57,453 nucleotides of DNA, taken from positions 1 through 57,453 of the forward strand of contig DATLXH010000040.1 in NCBI GenBank assembly GCA_035576005.1, in the 5' to 3' direction. The stretch comes from DATLXH01 sp035576005. GTDB lineage: Bacteria; Acidobacteriota; Thermoanaerobaculia; Gp7-AA8. Shown here in pieces: positions 15,801 to 24,518 of the stretch. How positions within the stretch are numbered: the stretch's first letter is position 1; each line of letters begins with the position of its first letter. The translations under genes were made by a program, and so were the position numbers. The notes under the pieces were generated by a model that was given only the letters and a program-made list of their open reading frames with translations, was not told where the DNA came from and did no database searches.

Positions 15801-18800
15801 CTAGCTGGCCGCCAGCGTCTGGAATTGTCGTGCAGCCACCGTGAGCATCGACAAGTCGACCACTGGCGCGGCACGCAGTTCGGCAATCATCTGGTCGGTC
15901 CGGCTCACGAGCTCCACGCGCTGATCTAGCCAGTTCTGAACGCTCTGGGGAACGACCAGCGAAACGGGAGGCAATGGCGCAGCAACGGCCGTCCCTGTCG
16001 CAGCTGCACGAGGGCTCTGAGCAGAAGTCGCATCCATCTCTCCCTTGCTGGTCTCCTTTACCACTCGCGAGGTAAGCACGGTCTGATGCATGAAGAGGTC
16101 ATCGATGAGATTTGTGATTGCGGTCTTCTGCCACAGCGACTCAGGGGCGATTGCTGACGCAGCAGTTCGCAACCTGTCAAGGTCGAACCGTTCTCCGATC
16201 CCGAAGTACACGCGACCTACTTCGTCGATCGAGATAGCGGTGGACGACGACGTGCCGGAAACGCCTGAGTCGCCGTCCGCGATCTTCACGATATCGCCTG
16301 CAGAGCTGAGCACTTCGAGATTTGCCATCTCGCGCGCGAGAGTTGCCGGGATTCCGAGCTTGACGTAGCCCGCTTCACGCTCACGAAGAGTCGCAAGCGA
16401 TGTCGGCGGCAGCAAGCCCTCGAGTCGGGTCGTGAGCGCCTGAATGCGGGGACGGAATCTGGCGACGTAAGCCGAGATGTCCAGCCGTGCGTATCCGCTG
16501 CGAAGGAGCCAGAGCATCGTTCGCTCCAGCAGACGCTCGACCTCCAGCATCATGTTTGTCTGAACGGATGGATGCACCTTATTGTCGAGCCGTTCGATTC
16601 CTTTGAAGACCCCACGAAGACCGAACGAGTCACGAATGATCGCGAAGGCGCGTGCAATATCGTTCACGCCCTTGCCGCTCTCTTCCATGATGTGGGCTAC
16701 AAAGGTCGGTCCCACTCGATTGACCATCGTGTTTGTGATGAATGTCGCGATGATCTCGCGACGCAACCGGTGTCGCTCGATGGCGGCCCGGTAACGCTCG
16801 CGAAGCTGTTTGGGGAAGTAGAGGATGAGATCCTCGACCAGCTGGGGATCATCAGGGAGGTCGGAGCTCAACAGATCCTGGTAGAGCGAGATTTTGCTGT
16901 AGGCGAGAAGAACCGCGAGCTCAGGCCGCGTCAGGCCGAGATGAAGCGAATGGCGCGCCGTGATCGACTCATCGTCCGGCAGAGCTTCGAGTGAGCGGTC
17001 GAGCCGGCCGGCTCGCTCGAGACTTCGCATGAAGCGGGCTTGTCGATCGAGCAGTGATTCGCCTTTCGCCTCGGCGATCGAGATTGCCTGGGTCTGCTGA
17101 TAGTTATCGCGCAGCACCAGACGAGCAACCTCGTCGGTCATCTCTGAGAGGAGCGCAAGACGCTGATCCAATTTGATCTCGCCCTGAGCAACAGCTTCGT
17201 CGACCAGAATCTTGATGTTGACTTCGTGGTCCGAGCAATCGACACCGGCCGAATTGTCGATCGCGTCGGTGTTGATCTTTCCCCCTCCCGTCAGCTGTCC
17301 CGTGAGCGCAAACTCCACGCGTCCTTTCTGGGTGAAGCCGAGATTCGCGCCCTCGCCGACCACACGAACGCGGAGGTCGCGACCGTTCACGCGAAACGCG
17401 TCATTCGCCCGGTCACGTGCATCCACGTGGGCTTCGTCGCTCGACTTGACGTAGGTTCCGATACCCCCCAGCCACAAAAGATCAGCGCTGGCCTTCAGAA
17501 TCGCCCGCATGAGGTCACCCGGAGTGACGGTCGTGCCGGGAAGCTCGAACCGTTCGCGGACTTCCTCGGAGACCACAAGAGATTTGGCCCGGCGATCCAG
17601 GATCGCACCACCCGGTGAGAGCAACGCGCTGTTGTAGTCCGTCCAGTTCGACCGAGGAAGGTTGAAGAGTCTCTCGCGCTCCGGGAAGGACGTCGCTGCA
17701 TCCGGATTCGGATCGACAAAGATGTGCATATGGTTGAACGCGCCGACCAGCCGTATGTGAGGGGAGAGGAGCATCGCGTTCCCGAACACATCGCCTGACA
17801 TGTCGCCGACGCCGACGACTGTGAAATCTTCCGCCTGCGTATCGACGCCCAGCTCGCGGAAGTGCCTTTTCACCGCCTCCCACCCGCCTCGCGCGGTGAT
17901 CGCCATTTTCTTATGGTCGTAGCCAGCGGACCCACCGGAAGCGAATGCGTCGCCGAGCCAGAAGCCGTAGTCGGCAGAGATCGCGTTGGCGATGTCGGAG
18001 AAAGTCGCAGTGCCCTTGTCAGCAGCCACAACCAGATACGCATCGTCCCCGTCACGGCGCACGACCTGCGGGGGTGGGATGATGGCGTTGGCTGAAAGGT
18101 TGTCGGTCAGGTCGAGCATCCCGCGCAGCAGGATTTTGTAGCACTCGATCCCTTCCTTCTGCATCTCGTCACGGCTCTGAGGAGGATTCTTGACTACGAA
18201 GCCCCCCTTCGATCCAACCGGAACGATGACGACATTCTTCACGGTCTGCGCTTTCATCAGGCCGAGGATCTCGGTCCTGAAATCATCGCGACGGTCAGAC
18301 CAGCGAATCCCGCCGCGGGCGACCTTTCCACCCCGGAGGTGAATCCCTTCCATCCGAGGGGAGTAGACGAAGATCTCGACCATAGGGCGGGGCAGGGGAA
18401 GGTCAGTGACCTTGAGAGAATCGAGCTTGAACGAAAGATACGACTTCGCCGCGCCGTTCGCGTCTGCCTGGAAGTAATTGGTTCGGAGTGTGGCCTCGAT
18501 CAGATTCAGATAGATCCTCAGGATTCGATCTTCTTCGGGATTTGTGACCTCTTCGAGTGCAGAGAGGATTTCGGCGCGAAGCGAGTCACTCGACTTTGAA
18601 ACCTCTGATCGCTCGCCTTTGGGCTCGAACAGCGTCTTGAAGAGCTCTACGAGGCCGATGGTGATAGCAGGGTTCGACGCCAGAGTCTGCTGGATGGAGC
18701 TCTCGCTGATGGCGACGCCTGTCTGACGAAGGTACTTGCTGTACGCGCGCAGCACCACGACTTCGCGCCACTCGAGGCCGGCGTGAACAACCAGCCGGTT

Positions 18801-20774
18801 GAAACCGTCATCCTCAGCGTCGCGCTTCCAGACACGCAGGAATGTTTCCTCTGCCTTGGCCTTGAGCGTTTTCAGATCGTCGGGAAGGCCGATTGCCGCC
18901 AGACTGAAATCGCGGATCCTGATCGGCTCTGTGGCCCCCGCCGGAGTGACGTTGAACGGGACTTCCGACTGGACTTTGACGCCCATGTGCTCGAGTCGCG
19001 GCATGAGGTCCGACAGAGCTAGTGGCGGTCCCGAATGAATGATCTTGCAGTGAAACTGCCGCTCGTCATCGCCGCGATGGCGGTACAGATCGACCTTGAG
19101 CTCGCCCGTTCGAGCGACTTCCTGGATCTGCCCGATGTCGTAGACGGCCGCGGGTGCGGGGAACCTTTCGGCGTAAGCAGTGGGGAACGCGTGTTTATAT
19201 TGCCGGTGTAACGCGAGACCCTCCTCTTCACCTTTGTGCTCGACGAGCGTGTCGAGAAGTTTGTCGCTCCAGGTGCGTGCAGCCTCGGCCAGGTATGCCT
19301 CGATGCGCTTTACGTCGTAGTGACGGATCTGACCTGGCGGGGTATGGACGATGAAGTTCGTCCGTGCCAGAGGTGAGTCACTGAGCTGGGTGTTGACCGC
19401 CGTCACCTTCCCTTCGAAAGCCTCTTCGAGCACCACCCTCGCTCGCTCTCGAAACTCAGCGTTGTAGCGGTCGCGCGGCACCAGGACGAGACACGAAACG
19501 AAGCGCTCAAAGACGTCTTTCCGAACAAACAGCGCCACTCTCTCCCTGTCCTGAAGCTGCAGGATGCCAAGGCTGGTGTGGAAGAGGTCATCCTCACTGA
19601 TCTGGAAAAACTCGTCGCGCGGGAGCGTTTCGAGGATCTCCATCATCGCCTTGGCGTCGTGACTTCCTGCGGGAAGACCTGCGTGCTCGAGAGCGCGGGT
19701 TGCCTTGAGCCGCAGCATCGGGATGTCTCGAACGCTTCGGCTGTAGGCGGCAGAGGTAAAGAGTCCGAGAAAACGATGCTCGCCCATGAGGTTTCCGGCC
19801 GTGTCATAGATCTTGATTCCGACTCGATCCATCGGCACTGCGCGGTGTACGGGACTGCGGTTGTTCGCCTTCGTTATGATCAACAGGTCTTTGCGGCGAG
19901 CGTACGCGCTGAACTCCTCGGAGAAGGCCGTCGCACTTCTCTTGAGCGACTCCGGGCGCACCTCGCGCAGGATGCCAAGTCCGGAAGTGGGATCGAGCGC
20001 GAGGAAATCTCCGCTCGCTTCCGTCTTGAACGAATATTTTCGATAGCCGAGAAAAATGTAGTTGCCATCATCCAGCCAGCGAAGGAACGCTTTCGCCTCC
20101 TCTACCTCCTCGGCAGGCATCGGCAGATCGGTTCGACCTTCGAGCTCGGTAATGCTGACAGCGAGCTGCTGCCGCATGGCCCGCCAGTCCTTCACCGCCA
20201 CGCGGACCTTCGAGAGTGTCGATTCCACGCTCGTGCGGATTGCTTCGAGCTCAGCCGGGTCGCTCTCATGATCGAACTCGATGTGCATGTACGACTCACT
20301 GATCAGTGAGATGGAGCTCGAGCTCCCTTCCTGGCTGCCGGTTGTTGGCAGGCTGACTCGCCGACCCTCCTGATCGCGCTGGACGGTGATGACGGGATGG
20401 ATGAGCAGGTGAATGCTGCGCTCGCGGTTGTTGAGCTCAGCGGTGACTGAGTCAACCAGGAATGGCATGTCGTCGTTGACGATCTCGAGCACCGTGTGCT
20501 CGAGGGCCCATCCGTTGGATTCGATCGCCGGGTTGAACAAGCGGACCTTCGCTTCCTCTGAGCCCCGTACCTCACCGAAATCCCAAAGTGACTGCGCTCC
20601 ACCCTTCAAGGTTTCCGGCGCCGTATAGAGAATGTCGTCGGGTGCCACCAGAGCGAAGTAGTTGCGGACAAACCTTTCCGCGGCATCGCGGAAAAGTGGG
20701 GGAACCTGACCCTTGAAGTCGGTTGCCAGCTTGTCGATCAGCTCTGTTTTTCTGTCGTCAACACTCAGTACCAT
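15801..20774 (-). CDS. NAD-specific glutamate dehydrogenase, large 180-kDa type, 1657 aa
   Basis: Catalyses oxidative deamination of glutamate to 2-oxoglutarate with NAD+. The length is that of the large (L-GDH180) class. The N-terminal ~750 residues hold ACT-like regulatory segments (ALEHTVLEIVNDDMPFLVDS). The catalytic core carries the substrate and lysine motifs GGIRWSDRRDDFRTEILGLM, KAQTVKNVVIVPVGSKGGFV and VVGEGANLGFTQKGRVEFA with INTDAIDNSAGVDCSDHEVN; a helical C-terminal region follows. The start is firm: AGGAG lies 6 bp before ATG 20774. It is divergent from ispH. A 12-bp perfect inverted repeat lies in its leader or promoter. Its TAG stop lies in the CTAG that flanks palindromic element G. 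Function fits growth on amino acids. Confidence 0.96.
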   Translation of the reverse strand: MVLSVDDRKTELIDKLATDFKGQVPPLFRDAAERFVRNYFALVAPDDILYTAPETLKGGAQSLWDFGEVRGSEEAKVRLFNPAIESNGWALEHTVLEIVNDDMPFLVDSVTAELNNRERSIHLLIHPVITVQRDQEGRRVSLPTTGSQEGSSSSISLISESYMHIEFDHESDPAELEAIRTSVESTLSKVRVAVKDWRAMRQQLAVSITELEGRTDLPMPAEEVEEAKAFLRWLDDGNYIFLGYRKYSFKTEASGDFLALDPTSGLGILREVRPESLKRSATAFSEEFSAYARRKDLLIITKANNRSPVHRAVPMDRVGIKIYDTAGNLMGEHRFLGLFTSAAYSRSVRDIPMLRLKATRALEHAGLPAGSHDAKAMMEILETLPRDEFFQISEDDLFHTSLGILQLQDRERVALFVRKDVFERFVSCLVLVPRDRYNAEFRERARVVLEEAFEGKVTAVNTQLSDSPLARTNFIVHTPPGQIRHYDVKRIEAYLAEAARTWSDKLLDTLVEHKGEEEGLALHRQYKHAFPTAYAERFPAPAAVYDIGQIQEVARTGELKVDLYRHRGDDERQFHCKIIHSGPPLALSDLMPRLEHMGVKVQSEVPFNVTPAGATEPIRIRDFSLAAIGLPDDLKTLKAKAEETFLRVWKRDAEDDGFNRLVVHAGLEWREVVVLRAYSKYLRQTGVAISESSIQQTLASNPAITIGLVELFKTLFEPKGERSEVSKSSDSLRAEILSALEEVTNPEEDRILRIYLNLIEATLRTNYFQADANGAAKSYLSFKLDSLKVTDLPLPRPMVEIFVYSPRMEGIHLRGGKVARGGIRWSDRRDDFRTEILGLMKAQTVKNVVIVPVGSKGGFVVKNPPQSRDEMQKEGIECYKILLRGMLDLTDNLSANAIIPPPQVVRRDGDDAYLVVAADKGTATFSDIANAISADYGFWLGDAFASGGSAGYDHKKMAITARGGWEAVKRHFRELGVDTQAEDFTVVGVGDMSGDVFGNAMLLSPHIRLVGAFNHMHIFVDPNPDAATSFPERERLFNLPRSNWTDYNSALLSPGGAILDRRAKSLVVSEEVRERFELPGTTVTPGDLMRAILKASADLLWLGGIGTYVKSSDEAHVDARDRANDAFRVNGRDLRVRVVGEGANLGFTQKGRVEFALTGQLTGGGKINTDAIDNSAGVDCSDHEVNIKILVDEAVAQGEIKLDQRLALLSEMTDEVARLVLRDNYQQTQAISIAEAKGESLLDRQARFMRSLERAGRLDRSLEALPDDESITARHSLHLGLTRPELAVLLAYSKISLYQDLLSSDLPDDPQLVEDLILYFPKQLRERYRAAIERHRLRREIIATFITNTMVNRVGPTFVAHIMEESGKGVNDIARAFAIIRDSFGLRGVFKGIERLDNKVHPSVQTNMMLEVERLLERTMLWLLRSGYARLDISAYVARFRPRIQALTTRLEGLLPPTSLATLREREAGYVKLGIPATLAREMANLEVLSSAGDIVKIADGDSGVSGTSSSTAISIDEVGRVYFGIGERFDLDRLRTAASAIAPESLWQKTAITNLIDDLFMHQTVLTSRVVKETSKGEMDATSAQSPRAAATGTAVAAPLPPVSLVVPQSVQNWLDQRVELVSRTDQMIAELRAAPVVDLSMLTVAARQFQTLAAS

Positions 20775-20845
20775 TCAATCTCCTGAAAGACGCAAAGAGT
20801 AGTGTAGTGCGTCGTGATCCTGTCTCACTCCCAGACGTTCCTGGG

Positions 20846-20877
20846 GGCTTATTGCCGAGCCGGCGCGGCAATAAGCC
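20846..20877. promoter_or_regulatory. 12-bp perfect inverted repeat upstream of glutamate dehydrogenase
   Basis: GGCTTATTGCCG and CGGCAATAAGCC are exact reverse complements around the 8-bp loop AGCCGGCG. It lies 72 bp upstream of the dehydrogenase start and 233 bp upstream of ispH. It may be an operator or a leader hairpin. The rest of the 20775-21110 gap shows no supportable gene. Confidence 0.45.
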
Positions 20878-21110
20878 ACTGCTGTTCGCGTCGAGGAGTA
20901 GCCAGCAAAGCCGCCAGCCCTTCCGGACCCGAAGAGCACAACAGGATTCACCGCGCACCAGACTAGCAGCAGGGAGTACTCATCGGAAGGGGGAATTGTC
21001 CGTCGCAACGGAAGGATGAAGAGCCTCCGGAGTTTCTTACCTGACAGTGGAGAGCGGCGCCCTGGTTTGCGGGAAGAATGTCTGCTGGTGGCAGAGTGTT
21101 CAATCGATCG

Positions 21111-21977
21111 ATGATTGTGAAACGAGCGGCAAAGTATGGGTTCTGCTCCGGAGTCAGGATCGCAGATCTCAAAGTGAAACGGTTCGCGGCAGCCGGAGGA
21201 AAAGGGGCAATCCTCGGACAGGTGGTGCACAACGAGCGCGTAGTTCAGGAGATGGAAGATCTCGGCGTCCGAACTGTGGAGAGCATCAGTTCCGTGATGG
21301 AGCCAACCATTGTCTTTTCCGCTCATGGGGTCCCTCCTTCTTTCCACTCAACGGCCAGTGCCGCGGGTCTGGTGGTGCTCGACACCACATGCAAGTTCGT
21401 TTACGACATTCACAGGGAATCGAGACAGGCTCTCGAGACGGGGTTTCACCTCATTTTTATCGGCGACCCGAAGCACCGTGAAGTGATCGGGTACACGCAT
21501 GACCTCGACCCTGCGACGTATCACATTCTCTCGACCGCCGCCGACGCGGAGAAGGTCGACTGGTCGCGTTACCCGAGCTTGAAAGTGTTCTATCAGACCA
21601 CGCTCAACGCGGAGGATTTCGAGGACGTCGTAAGAGCGGTTGAAAGACGCTCACGCGCCATCGAGCGTGCTGACACGATTTGCTATGCAACCAAGGAAAA
21701 CCAGGACGCAGCGCGGCTGCTGGCTACCGATGACGAAGTCGAACTAATCGTGGTCGTAGGCGGTACCAAGAGCGCGAACACGAAGCATCTATGGGAGATC
21801 TGTCGTGAAACGAAGCGCTCGTACCTCATCCAGGGTGCGGACGATGTTGACCCGACGTGGCTTACCGAAGCAAACGTCATCGGACTAACCGCCGGTGCGT
21901 CGACTCCCGATTACGTGATCGACGAGGTCGAAGAGCGGCTGTTGTCGTACGCGGGCGTCAACCCCTCAAGGCCGTGA
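21111..21977 (+). CDS. 4-hydroxy-3-methylbut-2-enyl diphosphate reductase IspH, 288 aa
   Basis: Last enzyme of the MEP isoprenoid pathway; a [4Fe-4S] enzyme that makes IPP and DMAPP. The three cluster cysteines are C12 (YGFCSGV), C94 (LDTTCKFV) and C191 (DTICYATKENQ). Substrate-contact histidines are in GQVVHN (H40), SAHGVPP (H72) and GDPKHREVIG (H122). NTKHLWEIC and GLTAGASTPD complete the pattern. ATG 21111 is chosen over 21078 because it places the first cysteine at residue 12, as in E. coli. It supplies precursors for the two prenyl synthases in this window. Confidence 0.92.
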   Translation: MIVKRAAKYGFCSGVRIADLKVKRFAAAGGKGAILGQVVHNERVVQEMEDLGVRTVESISSVMEPTIVFSAHGVPPSFHSTASAAGLVVLDTTCKFVYDIHRESRQALETGFHLIFIGDPKHREVIGYTHDLDPATYHILSTAADAEKVDWSRYPSLKVFYQTTLNAEDFEDVVRAVERRSRAIERADTICYATKENQDAARLLATDDEVELIVVVGGTKSANTKHLWEICRETKRSYLIQGADDVDPTWLTEANVIGLTAGASTPDYVIDEVEERLLSYAGVNPSRP

Positions 21978-22010
21978 CCTGTTCGCGCGAAGGCCTGCTT
22001 TTGCCGGCAG

Positions 22011-22344
22011 TGCTCCCTTTCGGGCGCGGTGGGTGTAGGCGCGCACGGCATGCTCCCTTTCGGGCGCGGGCCGCACGGCGTGCTCCCTTTCGGGCGGGGT
22101 GGGTGTAGGGCCGCACGGCGTGCGGCCGACACTCTGAGGATTCTTGTGGACGGTGAAACAATTTCGTATCGTCTTTCCTCAAGGATGGTTTCGGAACTGG
22201 AAGACCGACCGGACTTGCCTCCCGAACATGGAAATCCGAAGCATCCAGGCGCTCGAGAGGCTCCGCCTCTATGTGCATTGGTTGAGCCGCCGCGTCGGGT
22301 GAAAAGGACGTCGGCCGCACGCCGTGCGGCCCTACACCCGCCCC
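22011..22344. repeat. family P5 repeats: triple unit plus facing inverted copy
   Basis: Three near-identical units around GCTCCCTTTCGGGCG occur at about 22011, 22049 and 22082. The last runs into GGGTGTAGGGCCGCACGGCG (22101-22120) and TGCGGCCGAC. The reverse complement of that block lies at 22310-22344, so a 179-bp segment (22131-22309) is bracketed by inverted copies. The bracketed segment has no gene I can support. A further copy lies at 23189-23224 and a partial one near 24423. Confidence 0.8.
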
Positions 22345-22409
22345 AGCGAGAAGGAGCGCGGAACCCCGCGATCCGACCCAGCGAGAAGGAGCGCGGAACG
22401 CAGCGCGCG

Positions 22410-22820
22410 TCAGGTGGCGAATTCTGCCGTTGGAGTCCCCAGGCCGCAGAAGAGACCGACCAGATCGAGCAGCTCCGCGACATGAAACGGTTTCTCCAGG
22501 ATTGCGGTGGGGCGAAGGTCGCCGTCGGAATCTTCGAACTTGTACGCTGAAATGACGATGACCGGCGAATCCTGGTGAATGCTGCGATACCACCTGAGCC
22601 ATTCCCGTCCGTCCATGGCTGGCATCATCAGATCGATGATAACGAGCTTGATGTCGGGATTGCTCTCGACTATCGGAATCGCTTTCGTCCCATCTTCGGC
22701 CGTGAAGATCTCGAAGCCGTAAGGAGCGAGCAGGTCGCGATACGACGCGAGAAGGCGCTTGTCGTCATCAATGACCAGCAGTTTTCGGAACGTCTGTGGA
22801 GCTTTTACCGGACGCACCAT
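22410..22820 (-). CDS. stand-alone response-regulator receiver, 136 aa
   Basis: A single CheY-like receiver domain with no output domain. The acidic pair is in LLVIDDD (D18, D19), the phospho-acceptor is D63 in VIIDLMMPAMDG, the switch serine is S91 (VIVISAY), and the conserved lysine is K110 (LEKPF). ATG 22820 follows an AGGAAG site and sets the normal domain boundary; a longer frame upstream is only read-through of palindromic element C. No cognate kinase is in the window. The nearest signalling gene is the chemoreceptor fusion at 26.2-29.4 kb, but linkage is not close enough to pair them. Confidence 0.9.
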   Translation of the reverse strand: MVRPVKAPQTFRKLLVIDDDKRLLASYRDLLAPYGFEIFTAEDGTKAIPIVESNPDIKLVIIDLMMPAMDGREWLRWYRSIHQDSPVIVISAYKFEDSDGDLRPTAILEKPFHVAELLDLVGLFCGLGTPTAEFAT

Positions 22821-22865
22821 TTTTCTTCCTGTCCTATGCGAGTGCAAACCCCGTTCCGCGGTTAG

Positions 22866-23043
22866 CCCGCATTTCTCACAGACCTTTGTCGTGAGACGGC
22901 GGAGAGTGGCTTGGATGCGAGGCGCACGGCGATTTTGCGACGAAGGCATAGTGGGCACTATGTCGAGGAGCGAAATTGCCGTGCAACGAAGCAGACAGGC
23001 CGCTATCTGTCGTCTCACGGCGAAGGTCTGTGAGAAATGCGGG
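22866..23043 (+). repeat. 178-bp palindromic element, copy C (complete)
   Basis: Complete copy in the same orientation as copy B, ending 45 bp upstream of the response-regulator start. Left flank TTAG, right flank TGAA. Relative to copy B, the right arm has CTCACGGC instead of CTCGCGGC; this changes a U-G wobble with the left arm into a Watson-Crick pair. The centre reads CATAGTGGGCACTATG, still flanked by the CATAGT/ACTATG stem. Confidence 0.95.
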
Positions 23044-23178
23044 TGAACATCACTCCCAGACAATTTCCCTCGATCTTACAGGCTTTGATCGTGATAGCCG
23101 CCAGCGACTCACTGCTCCCTCGAAGTACACGCTACGTTTCCCTGCCTGCGGGGGCGGCTCGCGAGAGGGGAGGTTGGG

Positions 23179-24300
23179 TTACAAGGGTGTCGGCCGCACG
23201 CCGTGCGACCCTACACCCGCCCCAGGGACGGAGGAGAAAGGATCCTGCCGGGTTCGCAGGAAGCTCGACACGAGCCTGGCTCGTGAGGGGTCGAATCGGA
23301 GCGGTAACAGCTTTCCCTTGTGAATCGGAACCTCTGACGGGATCGTCACCCGCAGGATCCCTCCGCCGGAAATGAAGCCGCTCAGGAACCAGACACCACG
23401 ATCGAAACCGGCTTCCTCCACGCTGAAAATAAAATCCGAAGATTCCCCCGCAGCAGCCAGAACGAAGTGCTCCGGCCGGATCAGGGCAGTTCCATCGCCT
23501 TGAAAAGGCGCGACGCGCACCTCCCATCCGCCGATCGGAGACTCGACCCGGTTCGAGGAGATTCGGATTGGAACGAGGTTGATGGGTCCTGTCGCAGCAG
23601 CCGCAACTGCGCCCTGCGGCGCGTCGTGAACTTCCCTGATGGAACCTTCCTGAATCAACGAGCCGCTCTCGAGAATCACCATTCGATCGGCATAACGTTG
23701 CTCGGCGAGTCGTGCAGGCTCGTTGATCAACGTCGTTCCGATGACTCGAAGAGTGCGGTAGAACTGGTCGGCGAGGAAATCCGCTTCGCTGGCAGCGGCC
23801 CCGGCAAGAAGCCGCTCAGCCATCAGGATAGCCGGGCGGAGGATCTCGATCCGGGCAAGCTGGACGCGGCAACGCTCCGATTGGGAAAGTTGATCGGAGC
23901 GGAGGTGGGAGACTGCTTTGAGATCCCACTTCTCCTGAGCGAGCTCAACCTGCCGGATACGATCGTCGAAGTCGTCCTCTTTCTGTGCCCGTTGGCGAGC
24001 CGCGGCTATGAGAATGTGCTGCGCTGACCAGCGAGGGGGGAGTCCGGTATCGCTCCGCACATATAGCAGGGGACGGGCGCTCGCCTTGAGGGCGTTCACC
24101 TCGCGCGAACCGATACGGATGATTCCAAGTCGCGTGTGCAACTCGCCGGCGATGAGTCTAAGCAGGGTTGTCTTTCCCGCGCCTCCAGGCCCGGCGAGGA
24201 TGGTGTGAGTCTGCTTGGGGAAAAGCAAGCCGAGCTCATGAAGCAGGAACTGCGACTTCGGATAATGAAACGACAACTTCTCTACCGCGACATCAAGCAT
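23179..24300 (-). CDS. ABC-type ATPase with TOBE-like tail, degenerate active site, 373 aa
   Basis: The fold is that of a sugar/polyamine-importer ATPase (MalK type): Walker A GPGGAGKTT (37-45), a signature-like LSQSERCRVQLARI (138-151) and a C-terminal beta-rich TOBE-like region (VRVAPFQGDGTALIRPEHFV). Key residues are missing: Walker B reads AILMAERLL, so the Asp is Ala; the signature lacks GGQ; and the switch region (TTLINEPARLAEQ) has no H-loop histidine. ATP may be bound but hydrolysis is doubtful. ATG 24300 is chosen because upstream in-frame codons come from element D. The last ~14 residues (PGAGVGSHGVRPTPL) are encoded by a P5 repeat, so the original C-terminus may have been replaced. 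Confidence 0.75.
   Translation of the reverse strand: MLDVAVEKLSFHYPKSQFLLHELGLLFPKQTHTILAGPGGAGKTTLLRLIAGELHTRLGIIRIGSREVNALKASARPLLYVRSDTGLPPRWSAQHILIAAARQRAQKEDDFDDRIRQVELAQEKWDLKAVSHLRSDQLSQSERCRVQLARIEILRPAILMAERLLAGAAASEADFLADQFYRTLRVIGTTLINEPARLAEQRYADRMVILESGSLIQEGSIREVHDAPQGAVAAAATGPINLVPIRISSNRVESPIGGWEVRVAPFQGDGTALIRPEHFVLAAAGESSDFIFSVEEAGFDRGVWFLSGFISGGGILRVTIPSEVPIHKGKLLPLRFDPSRARLVSSFLRTRQDPFSSVPGAGVGSHGVRPTPL
23189..23224. repeat. family P5 repeat copy inside the 3-prime end of the ABC ATPase gene
   Basis: GTCGGCCGCACGCCGTGCGA followed by CCCTACACCCGCCCCA matches the inverted P5 block at 22310-22344 with one or two differences. It supplies the last codons and sits just before the stop (23179-23181) of the ATPase frame. 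Confidence 0.85.
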
Positions 24301-24311
24301 GACGAATTCTA

Positions 24312-24420
24312 GCCCGCATTTCTCCCAGACCTTCGCCGCGAGACGACGGATAGCGGCCTGTCTCGTTCGTTGCACGACGGTTTTGCGACGAGAGCATAGT
24401 TGACACTGTGTCGAGAGCAA
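24312..24420. repeat. 178-bp palindromic element, copy D (chimeric and truncated)
   Basis: It starts after CTAG (24308-24311; sequence attCTAGcccgc) with the right-arm sequence read inward (CTTCGCCGCGAGACGACGGA), but after about 60 bp it switches to the central part of the opposite arm (TTTTGCGACGAGAGCATAGT and on). It then ends abruptly at P5-like GGGGCGGGTGTAGGG. The arm switch is what template switching across a hairpin would give. It ends only 11 bp from the ATPase start codon. Confidence 0.75.
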
Positions 24421-24518
24421 CCGGGGCGGGTGTAGGGACGCAGGGCCTCCCGTCCGGCACTCAGACATTCGCATCAGGAATTCTGCATCCCGGCATGAAC
24501 CCTCGTCACCAGTCAGCG

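Noticed and set aside
15801..20774. Assembly fusion as an explanation for the 1657-codon frame
   Set aside because: The length and the order of conserved motifs match the known 180-kDa glutamate dehydrogenase class.
22011..22100. Three spaced CCCTTTCGGGCG units as a possible CRISPR array
   Set aside because: Units are irregularly spaced by ~32-38 bp, spacers share sequence, and no cas genes are present. They belong to repeat family P5.
22821..23063. 81-residue N-terminal extension of the response regulator through element C
   Set aside because: The extension is element sequence. A good AGGAAG site and the normal receiver start are at 22820.
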